This document shows, piece after piece, positions 48,172 through 57,460 of a DNA stretch of 64,000 nucleotides. Where the stretch lies: assembly GCA_963840975.1 (NCBI GenBank), contig CAWJBC010000021.1:124001-188000 (forward strand), given 5' to 3'. Source of the DNA: JAADJA01 sp963840975 (lineage in GTDB: Bacteria > Bacteroidota > Bacteroidia > Bacteroidales > JAADJA01). The notes under the pieces are model-generated. The model was not told where the DNA came from and searched no databases. It worked only from the letters and a program-made list of their open reading frames with translations. Position 1 is the stretch's first letter. The number at the start of each line of letters is the position of its first letter. Position numbers and translations under genes: made by a program.

Positions 48172-50169
48172 TTATTGAGTTGGTTTATTTATTGTTATTT
48201 CGAGTTCTTCAATTTTCTGCTGCAGCTTTTCAATAATTTGCTGCTGTTCCTGGATAGCTTTTACGAGCACAGGGGTGATCTCACTATAGTTAACACCAAG
48301 TATTTCGGCAGGTACCCATTCCTTATGACCCGAATCAGGAATTTCCTTCCATTCATAATCCACAACCACCTCGGGAAGTACTTTTTGTAAGTCCTGAGCC
48401 AGAAAACCAAGGTGTGTTTTTTCATTATCAATTTCTGGATCTTTCCATTCAAACGCAACAGGCTTCAATTTCAGAATCGTTTCAATGCCCTTATAAGATT
48501 GAACAATGTTTTTCTTCAGATGCTCATCCGAAGTTTGAATGGTTCCGTTAACTGCAAATACTCCGGTCCAGCGTAAAGATAAAGCGCCCAGAGCAATGGT
48601 ATTATCAGCCGCAGGCGTCACAGATCCTCCGCCTAACCTCAGAACATCAATTACCGTGGCAAGTTCATCATTACTTTGACCAAAGAAAAGCAAACCGGTG
48701 GTGTTGCGAATTCTCCAGTCACTGCCGATCCTTTTGAAATCGAAATTCACATCGCTTCCATTTGACGATGTCAGCCTCGATGTAACGCCATTTGAACCCT
48801 GAACTTCAAGTTTGGTATCCGCCGAAGTTGTTCCTATTCCGACATTTACATCAGCAGTTGCACCGTTAATGCCTGATATTGAGCCCAGGGTCAAACAATT
48901 CGACTGATCCACACGGGCATTGCTTCCAATAGCTATGGCATTGATAAGGCTGGGTGAACCGACATCGGCACCGGCTCCAATTATAGTATTCAAGTCTCCT
49001 GATCCATTGTTATTTCCTGCATCGTTACCAGCAAATACGTTGTTATCACCCTCATTGTTGAAACCGGCATCGGTACCGATAAATGTGTTGCCATTACCCG
49101 AATTGAATTGACCCTGCGGACTGAATCCTGCATCTGTACCCACAAAAACGTTCTCAATTCCCTTGTTTTTGAATCCGGCTTTTGATCCTATAAAAACATT
49201 TTTATCACCGGCATTGTTTTCGATGTCACCTCCGGACTGTGAGCCGACATAAGTATTGCGCGTTCCGGACTGGTTAAAACGACCGGCATAGGAACCTATG
49301 TAAGTATTAAATGAACTTTGGGTATTAAAATTGGAAACTCCCGTTCCGTTCAATTCACCGCTATAAGCGCCAACAAAGGTATTCCAATGACCGCGGGTAT
49401 TTTTATTACCCGACAGAAAACCGAGGAAGGTGTTTTCTGACCCGGATCCTCCTTCACCGGGCACAAAGTCGCCCTGTCCGGTGTTGTTCAAGCCTGCCAT
49501 ACTACCTACAAAGAGGTTGTTCCTGCCCTGGCTGTTTGAAAACCCGGATTTATTGCCGAGAAAGGTATTGTTCGATCCGCTGCCACCCTCATAGATATTG
49601 TTGAAATCGTAAGGATCGCTGACAAATGGATCGGGATTGTTGTTGTAACCACTGTAATAACCTATGAAAGTATTGAATTTTCCCTGGTCATCCTGCCCGG
49701 GATCGGTAAGGATTGCATTGTCAAATCCTGCTTTGTGACCGATTATTGTAGAGCTGTCGGGAACCAGCATATCCATGTGCACCGAATCAATGTATATCCT
49801 TTCTATTCCGGCAATCTTAACTCTTAAAATATCTTCATCCGGATTGTCTTCTGTCATTACTTTTGTGTCGCCATCTGTATCGGTAATTTGGCTTGAATTA
49901 TGAATTCCACTTATTAGCTGATCCCATTCTGCCCCATTAAAGTACCAGAATGATTGTGTAGTATTATCAAATACCAAGAGTCCTGATGCAGGAGAGGCAA
50001 TACCGGTGCGCTGTGACGAACTCATGCGGGGAATCAGCATTCCTTTATCCGTACTTTTCACATCCAGCATCGCGCTGGGAGCGGGATTGGAATTGTCGTT
50101 GTTAATGGCGACCTGGGTGTAGGCATTCAGCCCAATGGTCAAGAATAAAAGATTAAGAAGTTTTTTCAT
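48172..50169 (-). CDS. S74 fibre protein with long NTF(I/V)G head repeats (665 aa)
   Basis: Signal peptide 1-18 (ending AYTQ) and conserved head (NSNPAPSAMLDVKSTDKG). Residues about 165-405 hold a run of roughly 22-residue repeats such as NTFIGYYSG, NTFLGNKSG, NLFVGSMAG, NTYVGSQSGG and NVFVGTDAG. This is a beta-roll pattern related to YadA-like heads and frequent in Bacteroidota fibres. S74 starts at S547-D-E-H-L-K552, and the protein ends in a coiled coil (KIEELEITINKPTQ) like that of the 477-aa paralogue. A gap of 109 bp precedes it and 10 bp follows. The odd central segment ADVNVGIGTTSADTKL is a shaft repeat. Confidence 0.87.
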   Translation of the reverse strand: MKKLLNLLFLTIGLNAYTQVAINNDNSNPAPSAMLDVKSTDKGMLIPRMSSSQRTGIASPASGLLVFDNTTQSFWYFNGAEWDQLISGIHNSSQITDTDGDTKVMTEDNPDEDILRVKIAGIERIYIDSVHMDMLVPDSSTIIGHKAGFDNAILTDPGQDDQGKFNTFIGYYSGYNNNPDPFVSDPYDFNNIYEGGSGSNNTFLGNKSGFSNSQGRNNLFVGSMAGLNNTGQGDFVPGEGGSGSENTFLGFLSGNKNTRGHWNTFVGAYSGELNGTGVSNFNTQSSFNTYIGSYAGRFNQSGTRNTYVGSQSGGDIENNAGDKNVFIGSKAGFKNKGIENVFVGTDAGFSPQGQFNSGNGNTFIGTDAGFNNEGDNNVFAGNDAGNNNGSGDLNTIIGAGADVGSPSLINAIAIGSNARVDQSNCLTLGSISGINGATADVNVGIGTTSADTKLEVQGSNGVTSRLTSSNGSDVNFDFKRIGSDWRIRNTTGLLFFGQSNDELATVIDVLRLGGGSVTPAADNTIALGALSLRWTGVFAVNGTIQTSDEHLKKNIVQSYKGIETILKLKPVAFEWKDPEIDNEKTHLGFLAQDLQKVLPEVVVDYEWKEIPDSGHKEWVPAEILGVNYSEITPVLVKAIQEQQQIIEKLQQKIEELEITINKPTQ

Positions 50170-50278
50170 GGTTTATTTATAATCTCTTTAATTCTTTAAA
50201 AAGGGAATGGTTTTTTAATTTATTATATTGATTGTTATCATTTTTCAATTATAAGGTGCACGGTTTATAATTAAACGG

Positions 50279-51172
50279 TTAAGGATGATAAACCACAAAT
50301 TGAATTATCCCATCTGCAAGTATTTGGGAACTGATATCGTATATTACAATATCAATTGTTTCATCATCGAATGCCAGCCCACTTGCAGATTTGTCGCCAG
50401 CGGAAGTAATGATGACAATGCTATTGAAGTTTACTCCGGAGCAGTAGACTCTATAAGACCCCACCGATAGCCGCGCGGCTGTAAAATTTCCGGTGCCACT
50501 TATAATAGATCCATCTTCATCAATTTTGCCATAACAATATGGAGTTAAAGATGAATTGCCTGTGGCAGCATTGTTGGTGATTTTACCCTCAATGTCAATA
50601 TCACCCTGAGGATTAATAGTAACCCGGTCATTTCCATTCATCCTAAATACAACATTACCCGTTGCATTGCCACTGTTTGTGCCCAAGCGGAGGTTATCGC
50701 CCGACAACTGAACAAATCCTTTATTATCTGTGGCGCTTCTCAATTGCAATATAGCAGAGGCATTATCAATGATCATGGAACTGTTGCTTCGGATATTACC
50801 GCTTACGTCCAAACGCTCTGAAGGACCGGCTGTATTGATACCAATATTATCACCGATATTCCACATTGTATTAGCGCCTCTAAACCAATAATCACTGGTA
50901 ATCAACGCACGCCATGCGCCACCCTGCCGCTGGTTGATTTCGCTTGTGGTTGTGTTGTAAATAATTAAACCTTCAGCAGGAGAAACAATGGCATTACGCT
51001 GGGTTGTTGTCATGGATGGGATCAGCAAGCCTTTGGTCGTGCTTTTCACATCAAGCATAGCACTGGCATCGGGAGCGTAGTTGTCGTTGTTGATGGCAAC
51101 GCCCTGGGCTTGTGACTCGAATTGGGCAAGCATACCGATAATGAGCAAAGTAATAAATATATTTTTTTTCAT
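50279..51172 (-). CDS. Fibre-family protein lacking the S74 domain (297 aa)
   Basis: It has the same signal peptide type and head module as the five S74 genes downstream (NDNYAPDASAMLDVKSTTKG, TTTQRNAI, AEGLIIYN, GGAWRALI). It then diverges to a short shaft (NIGINTAGPSERLDV) and a final domain of about 90 residues with SYRVYCSGVNFNSIVIITSAG, ending IIQFVVYHP. There is no S-D-x3-K signature and no coiled coil. It is the first gene of the array and lies 109 bp upstream of the 665-aa gene. It could be a minor tip or capping subunit that folds without the chaperone, or an older truncated copy. Its C-terminal domain may be a small jelly roll; I cannot assign it to a family. Confidence 0.75.
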   Translation of the reverse strand: MKKNIFITLLIIGMLAQFESQAQGVAINNDNYAPDASAMLDVKSTTKGLLIPSMTTTQRNAIVSPAEGLIIYNTTTSEINQRQGGAWRALITSDYWFRGANTMWNIGDNIGINTAGPSERLDVSGNIRSNSSMIIDNASAILQLRSATDNKGFVQLSGDNLRLGTNSGNATGNVVFRMNGNDRVTINPQGDIDIEGKITNNAATGNSSLTPYCYGKIDEDGSIISGTGNFTAARLSVGSYRVYCSGVNFNSIVIITSAGDKSASGLAFDDETIDIVIYDISSQILADGIIQFVVYHP

Positions 51173-51371
51173 ATAACAAAATGGTTAGATATTATCTTCT
51201 TTAAATAACACGGCAAAAAAATATTTGCTTTATCGTTTCATGTTAAATAATTGTTAAAGATTATAGATGGAAAATTTCAATCTTGAAGATGAGGTCTTTT
51301 ACAAGTTCATATAAGTTGGATATCCCGGTTTGTTCCAAAAGTATACAGATTCCAAAGGTTGAAAACTATAT

Positions 51372-51409
51372 AAAAAAAACCGGGCTTCCACTTAACTTCG
51401 GAAGCCCGG
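51372..51409 (-). terminator. Rho-independent terminator of the giant adhesin gene
   Basis: On the minus strand a perfect 10-bp GC-rich stem (CCGGGCTTCC and its complement, 51400-51409 with 51380-51389) has a 10-nt loop and is followed by eight T residues (51379-51372). It starts 51 bp past the stop at 51461. Confidence 0.9.
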
Positions 51410-51460
51410 CTTGAAAAACTTAATTATTATGAGGAAAGATCAATTTACCCCCATTTGCTA

Positions 51461-54400
51461 TCACGGCACCGCGGATTGCTTACCCAGGTTAGGATCCAGC
51501 ACATCATTCTTATCCTGATTCTGTACCTCTCCGTCAAGGTTGTAATCACCATTCAGGTATCCTCTCCTGCCGCTTTCCGCACTCCAGACAACCGTTTTAT
51601 CCTGGTTCACAAGCACCTGCCCGTCGCCATTGCCATCCCCACTGATCATCCCAAACCGTAAAGGCGAGCTTCCAATCTGTTTGTAAGCATTACTGCCGCC
51701 ATAAACTTTATTTAGCTGATTGGAAAAATCATAGGAGTAAACCTCACTTTGCAATGTTGCTCCCTGGTTGCTGATCACATCCAAATGATTGCGATGCTTC
51801 ACTACGAAATAGAGCGAACCGGCAAGTTGCGGGTTCCCTATCCAGGGCAAACTGCTTCCATCCAAATCCGCCACTGTCCCATCGTTCAGCAGGAAGGCAG
51901 CTTTCCGCCAAATCCAGGTTGAGCCGTCTGCTAATGCCGGTGCAGAAGCATCTCTCCATTCAAGAAGTACCCAGTCAACAACGCCTGTAGGAACGTTGGC
52001 AACCTGCTCGGTCCCGTTATAATTCCATGGAGCGCCGGAATATGGCTGCGCTAATGGTACAAAATCATTATCCGACAAACTGGTTGTCATCAGGTCACTG
52101 CCTTCATCATAAGGGCCTTCAAGGAATATCTTCGCATCGAGTTGTTTCGGAAATGTTGAGAATGGCTCAGGCCCTGCCCATCCACTCAGAATATCGCCCG
52201 TGCAAATGGCTTGAACATAGAATTCGTAATACGATTGAGCAGTCAAACCGGTGATATTGACCGGCAATGACGACAAATTGGTCAGCATGGTTCCGGTTCC
52301 TGGTGTGAACCCTGCCGGTCCGTATTCTAAGTTCCATGTTTGACCCGGGCTTCCCGGTTCCCAATCAAGGATGGCATCAGTATAGGTAATATACCTATTG
52401 ATTAAGCCTGTTGGCTCTGCACAATGCATCTCTCCGAGTGTAAAATCTCCAAATGAATCGAACAAATCGAAATTGGTAAAATCGGGAGCCGTTGTTGCGT
52501 AGTAATTTACAGTGAAACCGTTACCCCTGAGCATCCAGACTGAACCTACAGGATAAAATCCAGGAACATTCAATGTAACCGTAAACGTAAAATTGATGCC
52601 ACCACTTTGTGAAATATTCCAGTAATGGTCGGCAACCGAAGAGATATTTCCCGGAATCGTTCCCGGTATCATCCCTTCAGTATATTCCACCTGAACAAGA
52701 CTGGTGCCTGTGAGGGTGACATAGTTGAGCTCAATCGGAGCATAGTCGAATGCTGTCCCAACAGGGAAAGTCCTCGAACCGATGGCATTATAACCCCGAA
52801 CCAACCTGCCGTGAATATAGGCAGTGACTGACCCTCCGATAATACTTCCGGCAGGCATAACCGTAAACATATAAGTTCCGGTTGTGATGATTCCTACGGT
52901 GAGCGTAAGCTGGTAATGAACCGTTACATTCCTGTTCAGTAAAATTCCCAACGGGTTATTTACCCTAAATCGGTAGTACGCAGTTTCGTAACTGCCTCCA
53001 ATGGTTTGCTGAACGGTACCCATAAAAACAATGGTGCTCGTGTTGTAAACGAAAGTTCCGTTGTTCGTCCAGTTTCCGTAAATATAATGCTCAAATGATC
53101 CGGCATCAAAATGATTGGTGATGGTTACATTCCCATAAATGGTCAGTGAACCGGAAGCGGTGATGGTTCCCGTGCGGGCAAAAACAACATGATAGAAATT
53201 GTTAACCCCTATCAATAGATTTGCTGAACCTACAAAGTGTATTGTAGAAGTTCCATAGACAAAGGTTCCATTATTGATCCAGTTGCCATAGATGTAATGA
53301 TCCCATGCCCCGGCATCAAAATGATTGGAGATGGTCACATTTCCCCAAATGGTCAGCGATCCGGTAGCGGTTATGGTTCCCGAACCTGCAAAAATGATGT
53401 GGTAGAAATTACTTGAACCTATTAGGATATTCCCTGTTCCCAAAAAGTGAATGGTGGACGTGCCGTAAACAAACGTTCCGCTATTGGTCCAGTTACCATA
53501 AACATAATGTGTAAATGCCCCGGGATTAAAGTAATTATTGATCGTCACATTTCCGTAAAAGGTAATTGATCCCGTTGCTGTGATGGTTCCGGAACCGCCA
53601 AATACAGCATGATAGAACTCATTTGAACCAAGGAAAATATTCCCGCTTCCAACAAAATGAATGGTGGAAGTGCTATAAACGAATATACCATTGTTGTACC
53701 AGTTACCGTAAACATAATGTTCGTAGGATGCAGCATCAAAGTGATGGGTAATTGTGACATCGCCATAGATTGTGAGCGATCCGGTGGCGGTAATATTGCC
53801 GCTGGAAGCAAATACGATATGGTAAAAATCACTCACACCAATCAATATATTCCCGGTTCCGACAAAATGAATGGTTGAAGTGCCGTAGGCAAATACACCA
53901 TTGTTTGTCCAGTTTCCGTAAACATAATGCGCAAAACCGCCTGCATTGAAATGGTTGCTAATGGTTACATTGCCCCAAATGGTCAATGAGCCTGTGGCGG
54001 TGATGGTCCCGGTACCTGCAAAAATTATGTTATAGAAATTACAAATACCAATAAAAATATTCCCGGTTCCCATAAAGTGAATGGTGGAGGTGCCGTAAAC
54101 AAAGATACCGTTGTTGTACCAACTTCCGTAAACATAGTGTAGAAAGGAGCCTGCATCGAAATAATTATTGATAGTCACATCTCCATAAAAAGTAATTGAG
54201 CCTGTGGCAATATAATTCCCGGTACCTGCAAAAACAACGTGATAAAATTCATTGGTATTGATGTAAATATTTATGGTTGCTGAAAAATAGATGGTTGATG
54301 TTCCATAAATAAATGTTCCGTTATTGATCCAGTTTCCATAAACATAATGTGCAAAAGAGCCGGCATCAAAATAATTGTTGATCGTTACGTCACCATAAAA

Positions 54401-57400
54401 AGACAACGACCCTGTAGCGGTGATGGTTCCGGTACCAGCAAAAATGATGTTATAGAAATTACTGATCCCGATAAAGATATTCCCGGATCCCAGAAAATGA
54501 ATGGTGGAAGTACCGTAAACAAAAGTGCCTGTAACCGTCCAGTTTCCATAAACATAATGTATAAATGACCCGGCATCGAAATAATTGCTGATTGTGACAT
54601 TGCCATAAAATGTAATGGAACCTGTTGCGATGAATGTTCCGGTTCCGCCAAATACAACGCTATAGAATTCATTTACACCAAGATAAAAGTTAGCAGTTCC
54701 CACAAAATGGATGGTGGATGTGCCGTAAACGAATATCCCGTTATTGATCCAGTTACCATAAACGTAATGTGCAAAAGTGCCGGCATCGAAGTAAGTGTTA
54801 ATGGTAATATCGCCATAAATAGTCAGCGATCCGATGGCTGTGTATGTTCCCGATCCCGCAAATACAATATTATAGAAGTTGCTTACACCGATCGAGATAT
54901 TCACTGTTCCCACAAAATAAATTGTGGAAGTTCCATAAATGAAATTACCGTTATTAATCCAGTTACCATAAACGTAATGTTCGTAAGAACCTCCGTCGAA
55001 AGTACTGTTAATGGTAATATTTCCATAAAAATTCAGCGAACCTGTTGCAATGAAAACACCTGTACCACCAAAAATCACATTGTAGAAATCGTTTTGCGTG
55101 ATAGTCAGGTTCCCGCTTCCTATGAACTCAACCGTGGAGGTTCCGTAATCGAAAATGCCATTGTTTACCCAGTTACCATAAACACTGATGGTATAGATCC
55201 CAGCATAGAAATTGGAAGTAATGGTAATATCACCATAGATTGCGATTGATCCGTTGGCAAGGTAAGTACCAGTTCCGCTGAAAATAATGTTATAGAAATT
55301 GCTTGCACCGATCAGGATGTTTCCGGTTCCGACAAAATTAACTGTAGAAGTTCCATAGACAAAGGTTCCGATATTGATCCAGTTTCCGTAAACATAATGA
55401 ACAAATGATCCGGCTTCGAAATAATTGTTGATGGTCACATTGCCATAAAAGGTCAGGTTCCCGATTGCTGTTACCGTTCCCGATCCAGCAAATACTACAT
55501 TATAAAAATTGCTTACACCAATGTAGATGTTCCCGGAACCCATAAACTGTATGGTCGAAGTCCCATTGATAAAGGTCCCGTTGTTGGTCCAGTTTCCATA
55601 AACATAATGGGTAAATATTCCCGCATCAAAATAATTGTTGATCGTAATATTGCCATAAATGGATAAGGAGCCTGTTGCTGTGTATGTACCTGTTCCGGCA
55701 AAAATAATATTGTAAAAATTACTGATGCTGATATAGTATGCCCCGCTTCCCATAAACTGAATGGTAGAAGTGCCGTAAACAAATACTCCGTTATTGATCC
55801 AACTGCCATAAACATAATGGGTAAAGGATCCCGCATTGAAATAGTTGTTGATGGTCAAATCGCCAAAAACAGTCAATGAGCCTGAGGCAGTTATGGTGTC
55901 GGAACCAGCAAACACAACATTGTAAAAATTGCTTACACCGATATAGGTGTTCACATTGCAATTGAAATAAACCGTTGCAGTTCCGGGCAGGAAAATATCA
56001 TCATTGGTCCAGTTTCCCCCCAGGGAGATATCGAAATTGTTCACATTCAAAGTACCCTGGATAATATGAATATTTCCACTGATAACTAATGTCTGGGAAA
56101 GTGTAACTGTATATCCCGGAGCATTAATTGTAATATTCCCGGGGATATTCTGCACAATTGCATCACCTGTTACCTGGTCTGCAACTCCGTTGTAAACATA
56201 ATGTGCACCTGAAGCATAAATACGAGAACCAGCAACACGAATGTTGCCTGTAGCCGCACTGACAGCAATACCGGCAACCGATCCGACATGGATTGTTCCA
56301 CCGGAAACAATTCTGAAATGTCCTGCTCCATTTACCACCGCTGTGGAATGCATGATAAGTGTTCCGTTAACTGTAAGTGTGTCATCAGAAATAATTCCAA
56401 GAGCAATGTCATTCTGTACCTCCAGGATACCACCCGCGTCAACAACCACATTGCCAAAATCAACATCAGCATCCACATTAATGGTGTGTCCGTTTTGTAT
56501 ACTTGCCAATGGATTTGAGCAATTGATATTTGCCGACGACGGGTAATTTACAGCATTTACCCATTGTGTCCCATTGTAAACTTCCCATATTGCCGGATTG
56601 TCCCAGTCGCCTGATGTCTTAGTCCGGTATCGGTCGCGGGCATCAATTATTACCTTGATTGTATCCGATGAGGCACCTCCTGTCCAGTCAGTCTGGCAGG
56701 TAACCCTTGCAAGTCTTCTGAACCAAGTGGTTGCAGTTAGCGCATTCGAATAGATCAAACTGACAGAATCACTTGATGGTATATCAACATAATTAATATT
56801 ATCGGTTGATGATTGCCACTTATATTCCAAAATGCCTGTATAGTTTGTTGGAGGGTTAATACTCGTAAACGGATCAGGAACGACACCGAAACAGATGGTC
56901 TGTGATCCGGCTATGGTTCCACCATCGGTAGGGTTGTAGCACGGAGTGCCCTCCAGTGTGGTAAATGTTACAGGTCCTGCCCATGAGCTTACGGTGTTTT
57001 CATAGCACGCTGACCGCACATAAAAATCATACGAAGTATTTGCAACCAGACCGGTCAAACCATAAAAATTATTATAAACATTGCTTATCAGGGTACCGGT
57101 TCCTTGCGTAAAACCCGCTGCTCCATATTCAATGTTCCATACGGTTTCCATATTGGCGGGTGTCCAATGCAATACCGCTGAATTCTCTGTCGTATCTGTC
57201 ACATTTAAAGCTGTTGGTTGTGTACAGGTAAATACAGAAACCTGCCTGATTGTGGTATCGGGGCATCCCTGCGGAGAAACAAGGATGAGCCTTGCATTAT
57301 AAGTTCCTGCTGCCGGATACGTATGAGTGAACCCGTGATTATAGGTATAATCCGTCACGTTGTCCCCGTTCACATCCCAGTAATACTGTGTGTTTTGATC

Positions 57401-57460
57401 AGTCAGGAAGGACAAGATCGTTAAATGTAGTGGTATTTCCAAGCCATACATTATTTGCAC
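51461..57460 (-). CDS. Giant beta-repeat adhesin, main part, with LEGP-dockerin C-terminus (about 1999 aa)
   Basis: This is the main frame of a gene beginning at 59186; the listed start is only where the frame opens after a one-base insertion near 57411-57420. Order: the end of a PKD domain (GFTHTYPAAGTY), an FN3 domain, an Ig-like domain, a G8-like strand region (NGHTINVDADV), then 14 repeats of exactly 70 residues at 52997-55936. A beta-sandwich region (GRLVRGYNAIGSRTFPVG), a second FN3 domain, and the LEGP-dockerin module ending KQSAVP follow. The repeats alternate short beta strands with conserved HYVYGNW and FVYGTSTI motifs and probably form a rigid beta-solenoid stalk. Predicted role: a surface-exposed adhesin or matrix protein. 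There is no T9SS CTD. It is 55 bp downstream of the beta-helix gene (from the 59186 start) and ends in a strong terminator. Confidence 0.85.
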   Translation of the reverse strand: MQIMYGLEIPLHLTILSFLTDQNTQYYWDVNGDNVTDYTYNHGFTHTYPAAGTYNARLILVSPQGCPDTTIRQVSVFTCTQPTALNVTDTTENSAVLHWTPANMETVWNIEYGAAGFTQGTGTLISNVYNNFYGLTGLVANTSYDFYVRSACYENTVSSWAGPVTFTTLEGTPCYNPTDGGTIAGSQTICFGVVPDPFTSINPPTNYTGILEYKWQSSTDNINYVDIPSSDSVSLIYSNALTATTWFRRLARVTCQTDWTGGASSDTIKVIIDARDRYRTKTSGDWDNPAIWEVYNGTQWVNAVNYPSSANINCSNPLASIQNGHTINVDADVDFGNVVVDAGGILEVQNDIALGIISDDTLTVNGTLIMHSTAVVNGAGHFRIVSGGTIHVGSVAGIAVSAATGNIRVAGSRIYASGAHYVYNGVADQVTGDAIVQNIPGNITINAPGYTVTLSQTLVISGNIHIIQGTLNVNNFDISLGGNWTNDDIFLPGTATVYFNCNVNTYIGVSNFYNVVFAGSDTITASGSLTVFGDLTINNYFNAGSFTHYVYGSWINNGVFVYGTSTIQFMGSGAYYISISNFYNIIFAGTGTYTATGSLSIYGNITINNYFDAGIFTHYVYGNWTNNGTFINGTSTIQFMGSGNIYIGVSNFYNVVFAGSGTVTAIGNLTFYGNVTINNYFEAGSFVHYVYGNWINIGTFVYGTSTVNFVGTGNILIGASNFYNIIFSGTGTYLANGSIAIYGDITITSNFYAGIYTISVYGNWVNNGIFDYGTSTVEFIGSGNLTITQNDFYNVIFGGTGVFIATGSLNFYGNITINSTFDGGSYEHYVYGNWINNGNFIYGTSTIYFVGTVNISIGVSNFYNIVFAGSGTYTAIGSLTIYGDITINTYFDAGTFAHYVYGNWINNGIFVYGTSTIHFVGTANFYLGVNEFYSVVFGGTGTFIATGSITFYGNVTISNYFDAGSFIHYVYGNWTVTGTFVYGTSTIHFLGSGNIFIGISNFYNIIFAGTGTITATGSLSFYGDVTINNYFDAGSFAHYVYGNWINNGTFIYGTSTIYFSATINIYINTNEFYHVVFAGTGNYIATGSITFYGDVTINNYFDAGSFLHYVYGSWYNNGIFVYGTSTIHFMGTGNIFIGICNFYNIIFAGTGTITATGSLTIWGNVTISNHFNAGGFAHYVYGNWTNNGVFAYGTSTIHFVGTGNILIGVSDFYHIVFASSGNITATGSLTIYGDVTITHHFDAASYEHYVYGNWYNNGIFVYSTSTIHFVGSGNIFLGSNEFYHAVFGGSGTITATGSITFYGNVTINNYFNPGAFTHYVYGNWTNSGTFVYGTSTIHFLGTGNILIGSSNFYHIIFAGSGTITATGSLTIWGNVTISNHFDAGAWDHYIYGNWINNGTFVYGTSTIHFVGSANLLIGVNNFYHVVFARTGTITASGSLTIYGNVTITNHFDAGSFEHYIYGNWTNNGTFVYNTSTIVFMGTVQQTIGGSYETAYYRFRVNNPLGILLNRNVTVHYQLTLTVGIITTGTYMFTVMPAGSIIGGSVTAYIHGRLVRGYNAIGSRTFPVGTAFDYAPIELNYVTLTGTSLVQVEYTEGMIPGTIPGNISSVADHYWNISQSGGINFTFTVTLNVPGFYPVGSVWMLRGNGFTVNYYATTAPDFTNFDLFDSFGDFTLGEMHCAEPTGLINRYITYTDAILDWEPGSPGQTWNLEYGPAGFTPGTGTMLTNLSSLPVNITGLTAQSYYEFYVQAICTGDILSGWAGPEPFSTFPKQLDAKIFLEGPYDEGSDLMTTSLSDNDFVPLAQPYSGAPWNYNGTEQVANVPTGVVDWVLLEWRDASAPALADGSTWIWRKAAFLLNDGTVADLDGSSLPWIGNPQLAGSLYFVVKHRNHLDVISNQGATLQSEVYSYDFSNQLNKVYGGSNAYKQIGSSPLRFGMISGDGNGDGQVLVNQDKTVVWSAESGRRGYLNGDYNLDGEVQNQDKNDVLDPNLGKQSAVP
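52997..55936 (-). repeat. 14 tandem repeats of exactly 210 bp (70 aa) within the giant adhesin
   Basis: Each unit runs from a (S/N)(N/D/E)FY motif to a final glycine or its equivalent (the TGNI-x-IG region). It contains TATGSL, YG(N/D)(V/I)TI, HYVYGNW, and YGTSTI motifs. The 14 units fill 2940 bp without a single net indel. Units 6-10 partly alternate SNF and NEF types, and units 10 and 13 share an unusual TIWGNVTISNHF core. Both facts point to expansion by two- and three-unit blocks. Confidence 0.92.

Noticed and set aside
40733..51172. Prophage tail-fibre region
   Set aside because: S74 domains are phage-like, but all six proteins have Sec signal peptides and no capsid, portal, terminase, baseplate or integrase gene is present.
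54707..55249. Plus-strand ORF of 180 codons over the 210-bp repeats
   Set aside because: It is a by-product of the repeat; the minus frame is continuous for 2000 codons with regular beta motifs.
52997..55936. Possible CRISPR array from regular repeat spacing
   Set aside because: The repeat is 210 bp, fully coding and in frame, with no unique spacers.
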